A DNA stretch of 64,000 nt from Methylobacterium sp. GXS13. Its GTDB lineage: Bacteria > Pseudomonadota > Alphaproteobacteria > Rhizobiales > Beijerinckiaceae. Shown piece after piece: positions 43,756-53,093 of the stretch. The notes under the pieces were generated by a model. It was not told the DNA's origin. It saw only the letters and a program-made list of their open reading frames with translations, and did no database searches. Every line of letters starts with the position of its first letter. The first letter of the stretch is position 1. Location of the stretch: the NCBI RefSeq assembly GCF_001455965.1, contig NZ_LKKO01000013.1:1-64000 (forward strand), in the 5' to 3' direction. A program made the position numbers and the translations under genes.

Positions 43756-45342
43756 ATGGACCGCAGGACGTTCCTCAAGGGCTCGGCCGCACTCGGGCTC
43801 GCCGCCCCGCAGGTCGCGATGCCGGCCGTGGCGCAGGGCTCCAAGGTGCTGCGCTTCGTGCCCCAGGCGAACCTCGCCAATTTCGATCCGATCTGGGGCA
43901 CGCAATACGTGGTGCGCAATGCCGGCACCCTCGTCTGGGACATGCTCTACGGGGTCGACGCGCAGCTGAAGCCGCAGCGCCAGATGGTCGAATCCGAGGA
44001 GGTCTCGGGCGACCAGCTGACCTGGACCTTCCGGCTGCGGTCCGGACAGAGATTCCACGACGGCGAGCCGGTTCTCGCCAAGGATGTCGTGGCGAGCCTG
44101 ACCCGCTGGATGGCCCGCGATCCGATCGGCCTGATGATCCGCGGGATCCAGGACGACCTCGCCGCCACCGACGATCGGACCTTCCGATGGCGCCTGAAGA
44201 AGCCGTTCCCGAAGCTCCTCTACGCACTCGGCAAGACCAACGCCCCGATGGCCCTGATCATGCCGGAGCGGATCGCCAAGACCGACCCGTTCACGCAGAT
44301 CACCGACTATGTCGGCTCCGGCCCGATGACCTTCGTGCGCAACGAGTGGGTGCCGGGCGCCCGCGCCGTGTTCCAGAAGTTCGCCGACTACAAGCCCCGC
44401 GAGGAGCCGAATTCGTGGCTGGCCGGGGGCAAGCACATCCTGGTCGACCGGGTCGAGTGGGTGATCATGCCGGATGCCGCCACCGCTTCGGCGGCGTTGC
44501 AGAACGGCGAGGTCGATTGGTGGGAGAACCCGATCTCCGACCTCGTGCCGCTCCTGCGCAAGAACGCCAACCTCAACGTCGATATCGCCGACCCATTGGG
44601 CAATATCGGGTCGTTCCGAATGAACCACCTGTATCCGCCCTTCGACAACCCGAAGATCCGCCAAGCCGTGCTCACCGCCATGAGCCAGGAGGATTACATG
44701 CGGGCGATCGTCGGAGACGACGACAGCCTGTGGAAGAAGCTGCCGGGCTTCTTTACGCCGGGCACACCCCTCTACACCGAGGCGGGGGGAAGCCGCGTCG
44801 GCACCGGCGACATCAAGCTCGGCCAGAAGCTGCTCAAGGAAGCCGGCTACAAGGGCGAGCCGGTGGTCTGCGTCGTGGCCCAGGACCAGGGGATCACCAA
44901 GGCGCAGGGCGACATCACCGCCGACCTGCTGAAGCAGATGGGCTTCAACGTCGATTTCGTCGCCACCGACTGGGGCACCACCGGCACCCGACGGGCCTCC
45001 AAGGCGCCGCCGAGCCAGGGCGGCTGGAACATGTTCCACACCTGGCATGCCGGCGCCGACGCCATCAACCCGGCGGGCTACCCCGCGGTGCGGGCCGGCG
45101 GCGACAAGGCCTGGTTCGGCTGGCCGAACATACCCCCCGTGGAGGCGGCCATCGCCGAGTGGTTCGACGCCGCCGACCCGGCCGCGGAAAAGGCCGCGAT
45201 CGACAAGGTCAACGCCGCCGCCTGCGAGGGCGTGGTCTACGTCCCGACCGGGTTCTTCCTCGGCTACCAGGCCTGGCGCAAATCGGTCTCGGGCATCGTG
45301 AAGGGGCCGATCCCGTTCACCTGGGGCGTGTCGAAGGCGTGA
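43756..45342 (+). CDS. Peptide-type ABC transporter substrate-binding protein
   Basis: 528 residues. A twin-arginine signal (MDRRTFLKGSAALGLAAPQV) points to Tat export. The mature protein is a family 5 solute-binding protein: TLVWDMLYGVDAQLKPQRQM, WTFRLRSGQRFHDGEPVLAK and FFTPGTPLYTEAGGS. It captures dipeptides, oligopeptides or similar compounds in the periplasm and delivers them to the permeases encoded after it. The ligand is uncertain. It is the first gene of a five-gene ABC unit with an amidohydrolase at the end; a 175-bp repeat separates it from the permease. Confidence 0.9.
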   Translation: MDRRTFLKGSAALGLAAPQVAMPAVAQGSKVLRFVPQANLANFDPIWGTQYVVRNAGTLVWDMLYGVDAQLKPQRQMVESEEVSGDQLTWTFRLRSGQRFHDGEPVLAKDVVASLTRWMARDPIGLMIRGIQDDLAATDDRTFRWRLKKPFPKLLYALGKTNAPMALIMPERIAKTDPFTQITDYVGSGPMTFVRNEWVPGARAVFQKFADYKPREEPNSWLAGGKHILVDRVEWVIMPDAATASAALQNGEVDWWENPISDLVPLLRKNANLNVDIADPLGNIGSFRMNHLYPPFDNPKIRQAVLTAMSQEDYMRAIVGDDDSLWKKLPGFFTPGTPLYTEAGGSRVGTGDIKLGQKLLKEAGYKGEPVVCVVAQDQGITKAQGDITADLLKQMGFNVDFVATDWGTTGTRRASKAPPSQGGWNMFHTWHAGADAINPAGYPAVRAGGDKAWFGWPNIPPVEAAIAEWFDAADPAAEKAAIDKVNAAACEGVVYVPTGFFLGYQAWRKSVSGIVKGPIPFTWGVSKA

Positions 45343-45381
45343 TGGGGCGGGTGGTTGTCATGTCGGCATCCGTGCCGCGCG

Positions 45382-45556
45382 CTCCCTCCCCCCTCTGCGG
45401 GGGAGGGTGGCCCCTGCGTCAGCAGGGGTCGGGGGAGGGGAACCCGGCTGTTGGGAAGGGCGCAGCCTTCATGAAAGCCACCACTTCGTTCTGCGCCGTC
45501 GCTCCCCTCTCCCGATCCCCTTCGGGGGCCACCCTCCCCCGCAAAGGGGGGAGGGG
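45382..45556. repeat. About 175-bp element with C/G-rich terminal inverted repeats (copy 2 of 3)
   Basis: Left arm CCTCCCCCCTCTGCGGGGGA, inner hairpin GCCCCTGCgtcaGCAGGGGT, right end CCACCCTCCCCCGCAAAGGG. Very similar to copy 3 at 48563-48737. It sits inside the ABC operon between the binding-protein and first permease genes, where it could lower downstream expression relative to the binding protein. Confidence 0.85.
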
Positions 45557-45606
45557 ACTGCGTTGCGCCCTCCGCCACATCCAGCTCACGCCATAGCGGA
45601 GGACCC

Positions 45607-46548
45607 ATGCTCGGCTATATCGGCAGGCGCATCCTGGCCACTATCCCGGTGATGGCGGTGGTCGGCTTGTTCGTCTTCAGCCTCCTCTACTTCGCCCCCG
45701 GCGATCCGGCCGCGATCATCGCGGGCGATCAGGCGACGCCGGATGACGTGGCGCGCATCCGTGCCTCGCTCGGCCTCGACCGGCCGTTCCTGGTGCGGTT
45801 CGGCGAGTGGTCCTGGCAGATCCTCCACGGGGATCTCGGCACCTCGATCTTCACCAACCTGCCGGTCACCACGATGATCGGCCAGCGGATTCAGCCGACC
45901 GTGTCGCTGATGCTCGTAACCCTGATCCTGGCCATCGTGGTGGCGGTGCCGCTGGGCGTCGTGGCGGCCTGGAAGGCCGGCAGCCTGATCGACCGCCTGG
46001 TCATGGGGCTCGCCGTGATGGGCTTCTCCGTCCCGGTGTTCGTGGTCGGTTACGTGCTCGCCTACGTGTTCGCCCTCGAGCTCGGCTGGCTGCCGGTGCA
46101 GGGCTACACGCCGATCGAGCAGGGCCTGTGGCCGTGGTTCGCGAACCTGATCCTGCCGGCGGTGACGCTCGGCCTCGTCTACATCGCGCTGATCGCCCGG
46201 GTGACGCGGGCGACCATGCTGGACGTGCTGCAGCAGGATTACGTGCGCACCGCCCGGGCCAAGGGCCTGGCGCAGGGACCGGTGCTGTTCATCCACGCCC
46301 TCAAGAACGCCGCGGTGCCGATCGTCACCGTGATCGGCATCGGCATCGCGCTCCTGATCGGCGGCGCCGTGGTCACCGAGACGGTGTTCGCGATCCCCGG
46401 CCTCGGGCGCCTCACCGTCGATGCGATCCTGCGCCGTGATTACCCGGTCATCCAGGGCGTCGTCCTGCTGTTCAGCTTCGTCTACGTGCTGGTGAACCTC
46501 GCCATCGACCTGTTCTACACCGTGCTCGACCCGAGGATCCGCTATTGA
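45607..46548 (+). CDS. Peptide-type ABC transporter permease (DppB-like)
   Basis: 313 residues with six membrane helices. It has the N-terminal arm IGRRILATIPVMAVVGLFVF, FGEWSWQILHGDLGTSIFTN and the EAA loop ADYVRTARAKGL-type motif (here QQDYVRTARAKGLAQGPVLF) that contacts the ATPases, and INLAIDLFY-like ending. DppB-type subunits pair with DppC-type subunits to form the channel. It is followed by the second permease with a four-base overlap. The ATG at 45607 follows a GAGGACC ribosome site. Confidence 0.92.
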   Translation: MLGYIGRRILATIPVMAVVGLFVFSLLYFAPGDPAAIIAGDQATPDDVARIRASLGLDRPFLVRFGEWSWQILHGDLGTSIFTNLPVTTMIGQRIQPTVSLMLVTLILAIVVAVPLGVVAAWKAGSLIDRLVMGLAVMGFSVPVFVVGYVLAYVFALELGWLPVQGYTPIEQGLWPWFANLILPAVTLGLVYIALIARVTRATMLDVLQQDYVRTARAKGLAQGPVLFIHALKNAAVPIVTVIGIGIALLIGGAVVTETVFAIPGLGRLTVDAILRRDYPVIQGVVLLFSFVYVLVNLAIDLFYTVLDPRIRY

Positions 46549-47519
46549 CCGCGACCGTCGCGCCACTCTCCGGTCCGTCCCGCGCCAGGGACCCGTCGCC
46601 CCAGGACGCGCCGCATAAGGGGTCGCCCCCAGCGGGCCTCGCCGTCGCAACGCCGATGCCGGACGTGATCCCGGCGCGCAAACGCCGGGGGCCGGTCTGG
46701 GGCTACGTCCGCCGCAACCCGACCATCGTGGTCGGCGGGATCCTGCTGCTGATCGTGTTCCTGATGGCTCTGCTCGCGCCCTATCTCGGCACCGTCGATC
46801 CCACGGCGCTCGCCCCGGCCAAGCGCACCCGCGTGCCTTCGGCCCAATACTGGTTCGGCACCGACATGCTCGGCAGGGACATCTATTCGCGCGTGGTCTA
46901 CGGCGCCCGCGTCTCGCTGCTGGTCGGCTTCTCGGTGGCGCTCCTCGCCTCGGTGGCAGGGCTCGCGGTCGGGCTGATCTCGGGGATGGTGCGCTGGCTC
47001 GACGGCATCGTCATGCGGATCGTCGACGGCATGATGTCGATCCCGCCGATCCTGCTGGCCATCACCCTGATGGCGCTGACCCGCGGCTCGGTCCAGAACG
47101 TGATCGTTGCGATCACCATCGCGGAGATTCCCCGGGTCGCCCGGCTGGTCCGGGGCGTCGTGCTGTCTCTGCGCGAGCAGCCCTATGTCGAGGCCGCCGT
47201 GACTACGGGCACGCGCATGCCGGCGATCATCTGGCGACACATCCTGCCCAATACCCTGGCGCCCATGACCGTGCAGGCGACCTATATCTGCGCCTCCGCG
47301 ATGATCACCGAGGCGATCCGCGGGTTCATCGGCGCGGGCGTGCCGCCCTCGACGCCCTCCTGGGGCAACATCATGGCCGAGGGCCGGGCCCTCTGGCAGG
47401 TCAAGTTCTACATCGTCCTGTTCCCGGCGATCTTCCTGTCCATGACGGTGCTCGCGGTGAACCTCGTCGGCGACGGCCTGCGCGACGCCCTCGACCCCCG
47501 CATGGCCAAAGACGCATGA
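46545..47519 (+). CDS. Peptide-type ABC transporter permease (DppC-like)
   Basis: About 324 residues, starting with TTG at 46545 that overlaps the previous stop (TTGA); an ATG at 46656 is the other option. The N-terminal 40 residues are Pro/Ala-rich. Six helices follow, with [15 protein letters not shown] signature [20 protein letters not shown], the EAA loop [20 protein letters not shown] and [16 protein letters not shown] at the end. It pairs with the DppB-like subunit. The ATG of the first ATPase gene overlaps its stop (ATGA). Confidence 0.92.
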   Translation: MTATVAPLSGPSRARDPSPQDAPHKGSPPAGLAVATPMPDVIPARKRRGPVWGYVRRNPTIVVGGILLLIVFLMALLAPYLGTVDPTALAPAKRTRVPSAQYWFGTDMLGRDIYSRVVYGARVSLLVGFSVALLASVAGLAVGLISGMVRWLDGIVMRIVDGMMSIPPILLAITLMALTRGSVQNVIVAITIAEIPRVARLVRGVVLSLREQPYVEAAVTTGTRMPAIIWRHILPNTLAPMTVQATYICASAMITEAIRGFIGAGVPPSTPSWGNIMAEGRALWQVKFYIVLFPAIFLSMTVLAVNLVGDGLRDALDPRMAKDA

Positions 47520-48529
47520 GGAACCCCGGCGTGAGCGGCGTACCCCTCCTCTCCATCGAGAATCTGCAGGTCCATTTCCGCACCTCCGACGGGGCCAACC
47601 GGGCGGTGGACGGCGTGTCCTTCGCGATCCAGGCCGGCGAGACCCTGGCGATCGTCGGCGAATCCGGCTGCGGCAAGTCGGTGACCGCGATGTCGATTCT
47701 ACGGCTCTTGCCCGAGCCGCCGGCCGCCATCGCCGGCGCCATCCGGTTCGAGGGGCAGAATCTCCTCGACCTGCCCATGAAGGCGATGCGCAGGATCCGC
47801 GGCAACGACATCAGCGTCATCTTTCAGGAGCCGATGACCAGCCTGAACCCGGTTCTGACCGTCGGCCACCAGATCGGCGAGACCCTGCGGCTGCACCAGG
47901 GCCTGAGCCGGCGCGAGGCCGAGGCGCGGGCGGTGGAGATGCTGACGCTGGTCGGCATCCCCGAGCCCGGGCGCCGGGTGCGGGAATACCCGCACCAGCT
48001 CTCCGGCGGCATGCGCCAGCGGGTGATGATCGCCATCGCGCTCGCCTGCTCGCCCAAGCTCCTCATCGCCGACGAGCCGACCACGGCGCTCGACGTGACC
48101 ATCCAGGCCCAGATCCTCGACCTGATGCGTGACCTGAAGCGCCGGGTCGGCGCCGCGATCATGCTGATCACCCACGACCTCGGCGTGGTCGCCGAGGTCG
48201 CCGACCGGGTGGTGGTGATGTATGCCGGCCGAAAGGTCGAGGAGGCCTCGGTCCGCGACCTGTTCCGGGCGCCGCGCCATCCCTACACCCGCGGCCTGAT
48301 GGGGGCGGTGCCGAAGCTCGGCGCGGTCGAGCACGGCGCCACCGAGCGCCTCGCCGAGATCCCCGGCATGGTCCCGAGCCTGAAGCAGCGGATCGAGGGC
48401 TGCGTCTTCGCCGGCCGCTGCCCGGACGTGACCGACCTGTGCCGCAGCTACGCCCCGGCCCTCGAGCCGAAGGCCCCCGCCCACCTCGCCGCCTGCCACT
48501 ACGCGCCGAAGGACGCCCTCGCGGCATGA
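47516..48529 (+). CDS. Peptide-type ABC transporter ATP-binding protein (DppD-like)
   Basis: 337 residues. Walker A is [12 protein letters not shown], the Q-loop [14 protein letters not shown], the signature [15 protein letters not shown] and Walker [15 protein letters not shown]. The C-terminal part has the oppC-type extension with Cys residues ([22 protein letters not shown]), which binds a [4Fe-4S] cluster in some Dpp/Opp subunits. It overlaps the permease stop by ATGA. A second ATPase gene follows after a repeat element, so both nucleotide-binding subunits are present. Confidence 0.93.
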   Translation: MRNPGVSGVPLLSIENLQVHFRTSDGANRAVDGVSFAIQAGETLAIVGESGCGKSVTAMSILRLLPEPPAAIAGAIRFEGQNLLDLPMKAMRRIRGNDISVIFQEPMTSLNPVLTVGHQIGETLRLHQGLSRREAEARAVEMLTLVGIPEPGRRVREYPHQLSGGMRQRVMIAIALACSPKLLIADEPTTALDVTIQAQILDLMRDLKRRVGAAIMLITHDLGVVAEVADRVVVMYAGRKVEEASVRDLFRAPRHPYTRGLMGAVPKLGAVEHGATERLAEIPGMVPSLKQRIEGCVFAGRCPDVTDLCRSYAPALEPKAPAHLAACHYAPKDALAA

Positions 48530-48562
48530 TTTTTTGTGACTTGGCGCAACGCGCGGCGCGTC

Positions 48563-48737
48563 TTCCCTCCCCCCTCTGTGGGGGAGGGTGGCCCCTGCGT
48601 CAGCAGGGGTCGGGAGAGGGGAACCCGGCTTCAGGACAAGGCCGAGCCGGTATGAAGGCCACCGCCTCATCCTGCACCGTCGCTCCCCTCTCCCGACCCC
48701 CTTTGGGGGCCACCCTCCCCCGCAGAGGGGGGAGGGG
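48563..48737. repeat. About 175-bp element with C/G-rich terminal inverted repeats (copy 3 of 3)
   Basis: Left arm CCTCCCCCCTCTGTGGGGGA, inner hairpin GCCCCTGCgtcaGCAGGGGT, then GTCGGGAGAGGGGAACCCGG, right end CACCCTCCCCCGCAGAGGGG. Inserted between the two ATPase genes of the ABC operon. It could influence relative expression of the two ATPases. Confidence 0.85.
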
Positions 48738-48782
48738 ACGCGCTGCGCGCGCCTTTCCTCGTCTCGTCACGGAGACCCGCCC

Positions 48783-49787
48783 GTGACCACGACCGCCCGC
48801 ACCCTCCTGCAGGTCAACGACCTGAAAAAACACTTCCCGCTCGGCGGCGGTCTGTTCGGCCGATCGACCCGGGTGCTCAAGGCGGTGGACGGCCTGTCCT
48901 TCACGGTGGACCGGGGCGAGACCCTTTCGCTGGTCGGGGAATCCGGCTGCGGCAAGTCCACGGTCGCCAAGGCGCTGATGCGCCTCTACGCCCCCACGGC
49001 CGGGCAGGTGGTGCTGGCTGGCCGGCGCATCGACGATCTCTCGGCCGGCACTTTGCGGCCCCTGCGGCGGCGGATGCAGATGGTGTTCCAAGACCCGTTC
49101 TCGTCGCTCAACCCGCGGATGCGGGTGCGGGCGATCCTGGCCGAGCCGATCCGCAATTTCGGGCTGGCCAAGGGCTCGGCCGACCTCGAGGCGAAGATCG
49201 CCGCCCTGGTGGTGCGGGTCGGCCTGCCGCGGGAGGCGCTGGGGCGCTGGCCCCACGAATTCTCCGGCGGTCAGCGCCAGCGCATCGGCATCGCCCGGGC
49301 GCTCGCCGCCGAGCCGGACCTGATCATCTGCGACGAGGCGGTCTCGGCGCTGGACGTGTCGGTGAAGGCTCAGATCGTCAACCTGCTGCGCGACCTGCAG
49401 CGCGAGCTCGACCTCGCCATGCTGTTCATCTCGCACGACCTCGCCATCGTCGAGCACATGACCCACCGGGTGGCGGTGATGTATCTCGGCAAGATCGTTG
49501 AGATCGGCCCCCGCCGGGAGCTGTTCCTGGCCCCCAAGCACCCCTACACCCAGGCGCTGCTCTCGGCGGTGCCGATCCCGGAGCCCGGGGCCGGGCGCAC
49601 CCGCATCGTGCTCAAGGGCGACGTGCCGAGCCCGATCAACCCGCCTAGCGGCTGCCGCTTTCACACCCGCTGTCCGCAGGCCTTCGACCGCTGCCGGGTC
49701 GAGGAGCCCCGCCTCGACACCGTGGGCACCGGCCATCTTGCCGCGTGCCACCTCAATGATGCGGCCGCGCCGGCGGTCGCGGCCTGA
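48783..49787 (+). CDS. Peptide-type ABC transporter ATP-binding protein (DppF-like)
   Basis: 334 residues from a GTG at 48783. Walker [16 protein letters not shown]-loop FQDPFSSLNPRMRV, signature [15 protein letters not shown] and Walker [15 protein letters not shown]. The C-terminal region GCRFHTRCPQAFDRCR and HLAACH matches DppF/OppF. The upstream frame runs through the repeat and is rejected. It completes the importer with the DppD-like subunit. The amidohydrolase gene follows 20 bases later, so the operon couples uptake to hydrolysis. Confidence 0.93.
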   Translation: MTTTARTLLQVNDLKKHFPLGGGLFGRSTRVLKAVDGLSFTVDRGETLSLVGESGCGKSTVAKALMRLYAPTAGQVVLAGRRIDDLSAGTLRPLRRRMQMVFQDPFSSLNPRMRVRAILAEPIRNFGLAKGSADLEAKIAALVVRVGLPREALGRWPHEFSGGQRQRIGIARALAAEPDLIICDEAVSALDVSVKAQIVNLLRDLQRELDLAMLFISHDLAIVEHMTHRVAVMYLGKIVEIGPRRELFLAPKHPYTQALLSAVPIPEPGAGRTRIVLKGDVPSPINPPSGCRFHTRCPQAFDRCRVEEPRLDTVGTGHLAACHLNDAAAPAVAA

Positions 49788-49807
49788 CGCCCCTACCGGA
49801 GACAGCC

Positions 49808-50947
49808 GTGCAGCACGATCTCATCCTCAAGGGGGCCCGGGTGATCGACCCGTCGCAGAACCACGATGGGCTTTGCGATGTCGCCTTCGCGGAGGGCCGG
49901 GTCTCCGGCTTCGGCCGCGACCTGGTTGCGGGTCCGGGCACGCAGGTGCGGGAGATGGCCGGGGCGATCGTCACCCCGGGGCTGATCGACCTGCACACCC
50001 ATGTCTACTGGGGCGGCACCTCGATCGGCATCGACGCCGACGATTTCTGCCGCACCTCCGGGGTGACCACCTCGGTCGATACCGGCAGCGCCGGGCCGGG
50101 CAACTTTGCCGGCTTTCGCAAGCACGTGATCGACCGGTCGGAGGCGCGCATCCTCGCCTATCTCCACGTGTCGTTTGCCGGCATCTACGCCTTCTCGAAG
50201 ACGATCATGGTCGGCGAGAGCCAGGATCCGCGGCTCATGGCGCCGCGCGAGGCCGTGGAGGTGGCCGAGGCCAACCGGGACGTGATCGTCGGCATCAAGG
50301 TCCGGGTCGGGCGCAATTCCTCCGGGGACCAGGGTACCGCGCCGCTCAACATCGCCCTCCAGGTTGCCGAGGAGACCGGGCTGCCGCTGATGGCCCATAT
50401 CGACGAGCCGCCGCCGAGCTACGAGGAGGTGCTCGCCATGCTGCGCCCCGGCGATGTGCTGACCCACGCCTTTCGGCCGTTCCCGAACGCGCCCGTGACC
50501 GCGCAGGGGGCGGTCAAGCCGGCGCTGCGCGAGGCCCGGGCCCGGGGCGTGCTGTTCGATATCGGCCACGGCAAGGGCTCGTTCGCGTTCAAGACCGCCC
50601 GGGCCATGCTGGCCGGCGGCTTTATGCCGGACACGATCTCGTCCGACGTGCACCAGCTCTGCATCGACGGGCCGGCCTTCGACCAGGTCACCACCATGTC
50701 CAAAATGCTCTGCCTCGGCATGGACCTGCACGAGGTCATCGCCGCCTCCACGGTCAATGCCGCGGTGGCGCTGAAGCGCATGGAATACGGCACCCTGAAG
50801 GTCGGCGCGCTCGGCGACGCCACCGTGCTGTCGGTGCGGGACGGCGCGTTCGACTACGTGGACACAAGGGGCGAGCACATGACCGGCGCCCAGCGGATCA
50901 TTTCCGAGGGCGTGGTGCTGCGGGGCCATTGGTGGCACCCGGTGTAA
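49808..50947 (+). CDS. Amidohydrolase/deacetylase family metallohydrolase
   Basis: 379 residues from a GTG at 49808. Binuclear-metal amidohydrolase: the HxH motif in DLHTHVYWGG, a probable bridging Lys in VIVGIKVRVGRNSS, His in LMAHIDEPPPSYEEVL and LTHAFRPF, and the Asp in ISSDVHQLCIDGP. The family includes enzymes acting on cyclic amides, N-acyl amino acids or similar, such as dihydroorotase-like deacetylases. It is the last gene of the peptide ABC operon, so its substrate is likely the imported compound. The exact substrate is unknown. Confidence 0.85.
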   Translation: MQHDLILKGARVIDPSQNHDGLCDVAFAEGRVSGFGRDLVAGPGTQVREMAGAIVTPGLIDLHTHVYWGGTSIGIDADDFCRTSGVTTSVDTGSAGPGNFAGFRKHVIDRSEARILAYLHVSFAGIYAFSKTIMVGESQDPRLMAPREAVEVAEANRDVIVGIKVRVGRNSSGDQGTAPLNIALQVAEETGLPLMAHIDEPPPSYEEVLAMLRPGDVLTHAFRPFPNAPVTAQGAVKPALREARARGVLFDIGHGKGSFAFKTARAMLAGGFMPDTISSDVHQLCIDGPAFDQVTTMSKMLCLGMDLHEVIAASTVNAAVALKRMEYGTLKVGALGDATVLSVRDGAFDYVDTRGEHMTGAQRIISEGVVLRGHWWHPV

Positions 50948-51355
50948 GATGGGGAGGGTGAGGTTTCCCTTCGGAGGGTTCACGCTCCACCGTCATTGCG
51001 AGCGCAGCGAAGCAACCTAGGGAAACGCCACCTCCCGGGATCGCGCGCTGCCCTGGGTTGCTTCGCTGCGCTCGCAATGACGGTGCGGGACCATCGAACG
51101 CGCGCTTCGACCCGGAGGCGTACCAAATACGCCCCTTCGGCTGACCGCTGGGAACAGCCTTGTAGGATATTCCCGAACCTGCGCGGCAGCCCAGGATGAC
51201 GAAATCATCGTCTCAATCCGGACAGCAATCCGAGTTTATCAAGAATACGCCGCTTTACAGTCTCTCCTCGCCGACCCTACACTTTCCCGTGAGGCCTGGA
51301 CCATCTCCGGGCCATCAGCGACACGCGGCTCAAGCTGCGGCGCCAGGGAGGATGG
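50948..51355. other. Intergenic region with palindromic repeat and ABC promoter
   Basis: 408 bases. It contains the palindrome at 50990-51085. The remainder to 51355 has no gene with family support and presumably the promoter of the ATPase/permease pair, without recognisable boxes. Confidence 0.4.
50990..51085. repeat. About 95-bp palindromic element (CGTCATTGCGAGC family, copy 3)
   Basis: ACCGTCATTGCGAGCGCAGC at the left and GCTGCGCTCGCAATGACGGT at the right form a near-perfect inverted repeat of over 20 bases. The inner CCTAGGGAAACGCC and CCCTGGGTTGC extend it. Same family as 14473 and 7850. Confidence 0.88.
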
Positions 51356-52126
51356 ATGGGTACGGGTCAACCTCTGCTGGAGGTCGACGGCGTCACGCTC
51401 CGCTACAAGACGCCCGACCACCTCGTCACGGCCACCTATCGGGTGAGCTTCAAGGTCTGGCCCGGGGACCGGTTCGTCCTGTTGGGGCCGTCCGGCTGCG
51501 GGAAGTCGACCCTGCTCAAGGCGGTGGGCGGCTACATGGCCCCCACCGAGGGGGAGATCCGGCTGAAAGGCCGCCCGGTGACCGAGCCCGGATCCGACCG
51601 GATGATGGTGTTCCAGGAATTCGACCAGCTTCTGCCGTGGAAGACGGTCCGGCAGAACGTGGTCTTCGCCCTCGAAGCCTCGGGCCGGCTCAAAGGCCGG
51701 CATGCGCTGGAGCGGGCGAACCTCTACATCGACAAGGTCAACCTCACGAAGTTCGCCGACAGCTACCCGCACACCCTGTCGGGGGGCATGAAGCAGCGCG
51801 TCGCTATCGCCCGCGGCATGGCGATGGAGCCCGACATCCTGTTGATGGACGAGCCGTTTGCGGCGCTGGACGCGCTCACCCGGCGGCGCATGCAGGACGA
51901 GCTGCTGATGCTCTGGGAGGAGACCCGGTTCACGGTCCTGTTCGTGACGCACTCGATCCCCGAGGCGATCAAGGTCGGCTCCCGCATCCTGCTGCTCTCG
52001 CCCCATCCCGGTGAGGTCAAGGCCGAGCTCAACAGCGCCGCCACCCCGGAAGCGGCGTTGCGGCTCGAGAACCGCATTCAAGAGATGCTGTTCTCCGAGG
52101 AGATCGAGGAAGCCGAGAATGTCTAA
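51356..52126 (+). CDS. Nitrate/sulfonate/taurine-type ABC transporter ATP-binding protein
   Basis: 256 residues. Walker A GPSGCGKSTLLKAV, Q-loop VFQEFDQLLPWKTVRQNV (the LPW Trp-containing loop typical of the TauB/SsuB group), signature LSGGMKQRVAIARGM and Walker B ILLMDEPFAALDALTRR. The family imports sulfonates, taurine, nitrate or similar anions. It overlaps the permease gene by eight bases. No substrate-binding protein gene lies nearby, so the binding protein is encoded elsewhere. Proximity to sulfite dehydrogenase genes suggests an organosulfur substrate, but this is inference. Confidence 0.9.
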   Translation: MGTGQPLLEVDGVTLRYKTPDHLVTATYRVSFKVWPGDRFVLLGPSGCGKSTLLKAVGGYMAPTEGEIRLKGRPVTEPGSDRMMVFQEFDQLLPWKTVRQNVVFALEASGRLKGRHALERANLYIDKVNLTKFADSYPHTLSGGMKQRVAIARGMAMEPDILLMDEPFAALDALTRRRMQDELLMLWEETRFTVLFVTHSIPEAIKVGSRILLLSPHPGEVKAELNSAATPEAALRLENRIQEMLFSEEIEEAENV

Positions 52127-53039
52127 CGCGCGCGTCCTGACCGGCGCTCCCCTGACGGTACCGCCACGCCCGGCCGCCGCGGAGCCGGTCCGCCCCGAGA
52201 TCGTCCGGGAGACCGGCCACGCCCACGGCGCCCCGGTGGTGGAGAAGCCGCTCTCGGCCTTCGAGCGGCTCTACAACCAGGCCTGGCTGCGCAAGATCCT
52301 GATCCTCGTCCTGCTCGCGGGGATCTGGGAGGCCTACGGGCGCTACCTCGACAACGACCTGCTGTTCCCGACTTTCTCGGCCACCATGGAGGCGTTCTTC
52401 CGGGCGGTCGCCGACGGGACGCTGCCGGCCCGGGCCTGGAGCTCGCTGAAGGTGCTGCTGATGGGTTACGCCGCCGGCATCGTTCTGGCGACCCTGCTCA
52501 CCGGCATCGCCATCGCGTCGCGGATCGGCACCGATTTCCTCGAGACCCTGACGTCGATGTTCAACCCGCTGCCGGCGATCGCGCTGCTGCCGCTGGCGCT
52601 GATCTGGTTCGGGCTTGGCAACGGCAGCCTGATCTTCGTCCTGGTCCACTCGGTGACCTGGGCGATCGCGCTCAATACCCATTCCGGCTTCCTGTCGGTG
52701 AGCCGGACCCTGCGAATGGTCGGGCGCAACTATGGTCTGTCGGGACCGCGGCTGATCGCCAAGATCCTGATCCCGGCAGCGTTTCCCTCGATTCTCACCG
52801 GATTGAAGGTGGGCTGGGCTTTCGCCTGGCGCACCCTGATCGCGGCCGAGCTGGTGTTCGGCGTCAGCTCCGGGGCGGGCGGGCTCGGCTGGTTCATCTT
52901 CGAGAACAAGAACATGCTCGACATCCCGAACGTGTTCGCCGGGCTGCTCACCGTGATCCTGATCGGCCTCGTGGTGGAGAACCTGATCTTCCAGACGATC
53001 GAGCGGCGGACCATCCAGCGCTGGGGGATGCAGGCCTGA
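52119..53039 (+). CDS. Nitrate/sulfonate/taurine-type ABC transporter permease
   Basis: 306 residues. A long polar N-terminus of about 55 residues (with GHAHGAPVVEKPLSAFERLY) precedes six helices. Signature blocks are GIWEAYGRYLDNDLLFPTFS, FNPLPAIALLPLALIWFGLG and the EAA loop NTHSGFLSVSRTLRMVGRNY, all of the SsuC/TauC family. The ATG at 52119 lies inside the ATPase gene with an eight-base overlap, and the longer upstream frame is rejected. It works with the preceding ATPase; the binding protein is missing here. Confidence 0.9.
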   Translation: MSNARVLTGAPLTVPPRPAAAEPVRPEIVRETGHAHGAPVVEKPLSAFERLYNQAWLRKILILVLLAGIWEAYGRYLDNDLLFPTFSATMEAFFRAVADGTLPARAWSSLKVLLMGYAAGIVLATLLTGIAIASRIGTDFLETLTSMFNPLPAIALLPLALIWFGLGNGSLIFVLVHSVTWAIALNTHSGFLSVSRTLRMVGRNYGLSGPRLIAKILIPAAFPSILTGLKVGWAFAWRTLIAAELVFGVSSGAGGLGWFIFENKNMLDIPNVFAGLLTVILIGLVVENLIFQTIERRTIQRWGMQA

Positions 53040-53093
53040 TCGAACTCCGGCATGGCATCGGGTGACGTCGTGCAGCCATCCGGAGCCCTGACC

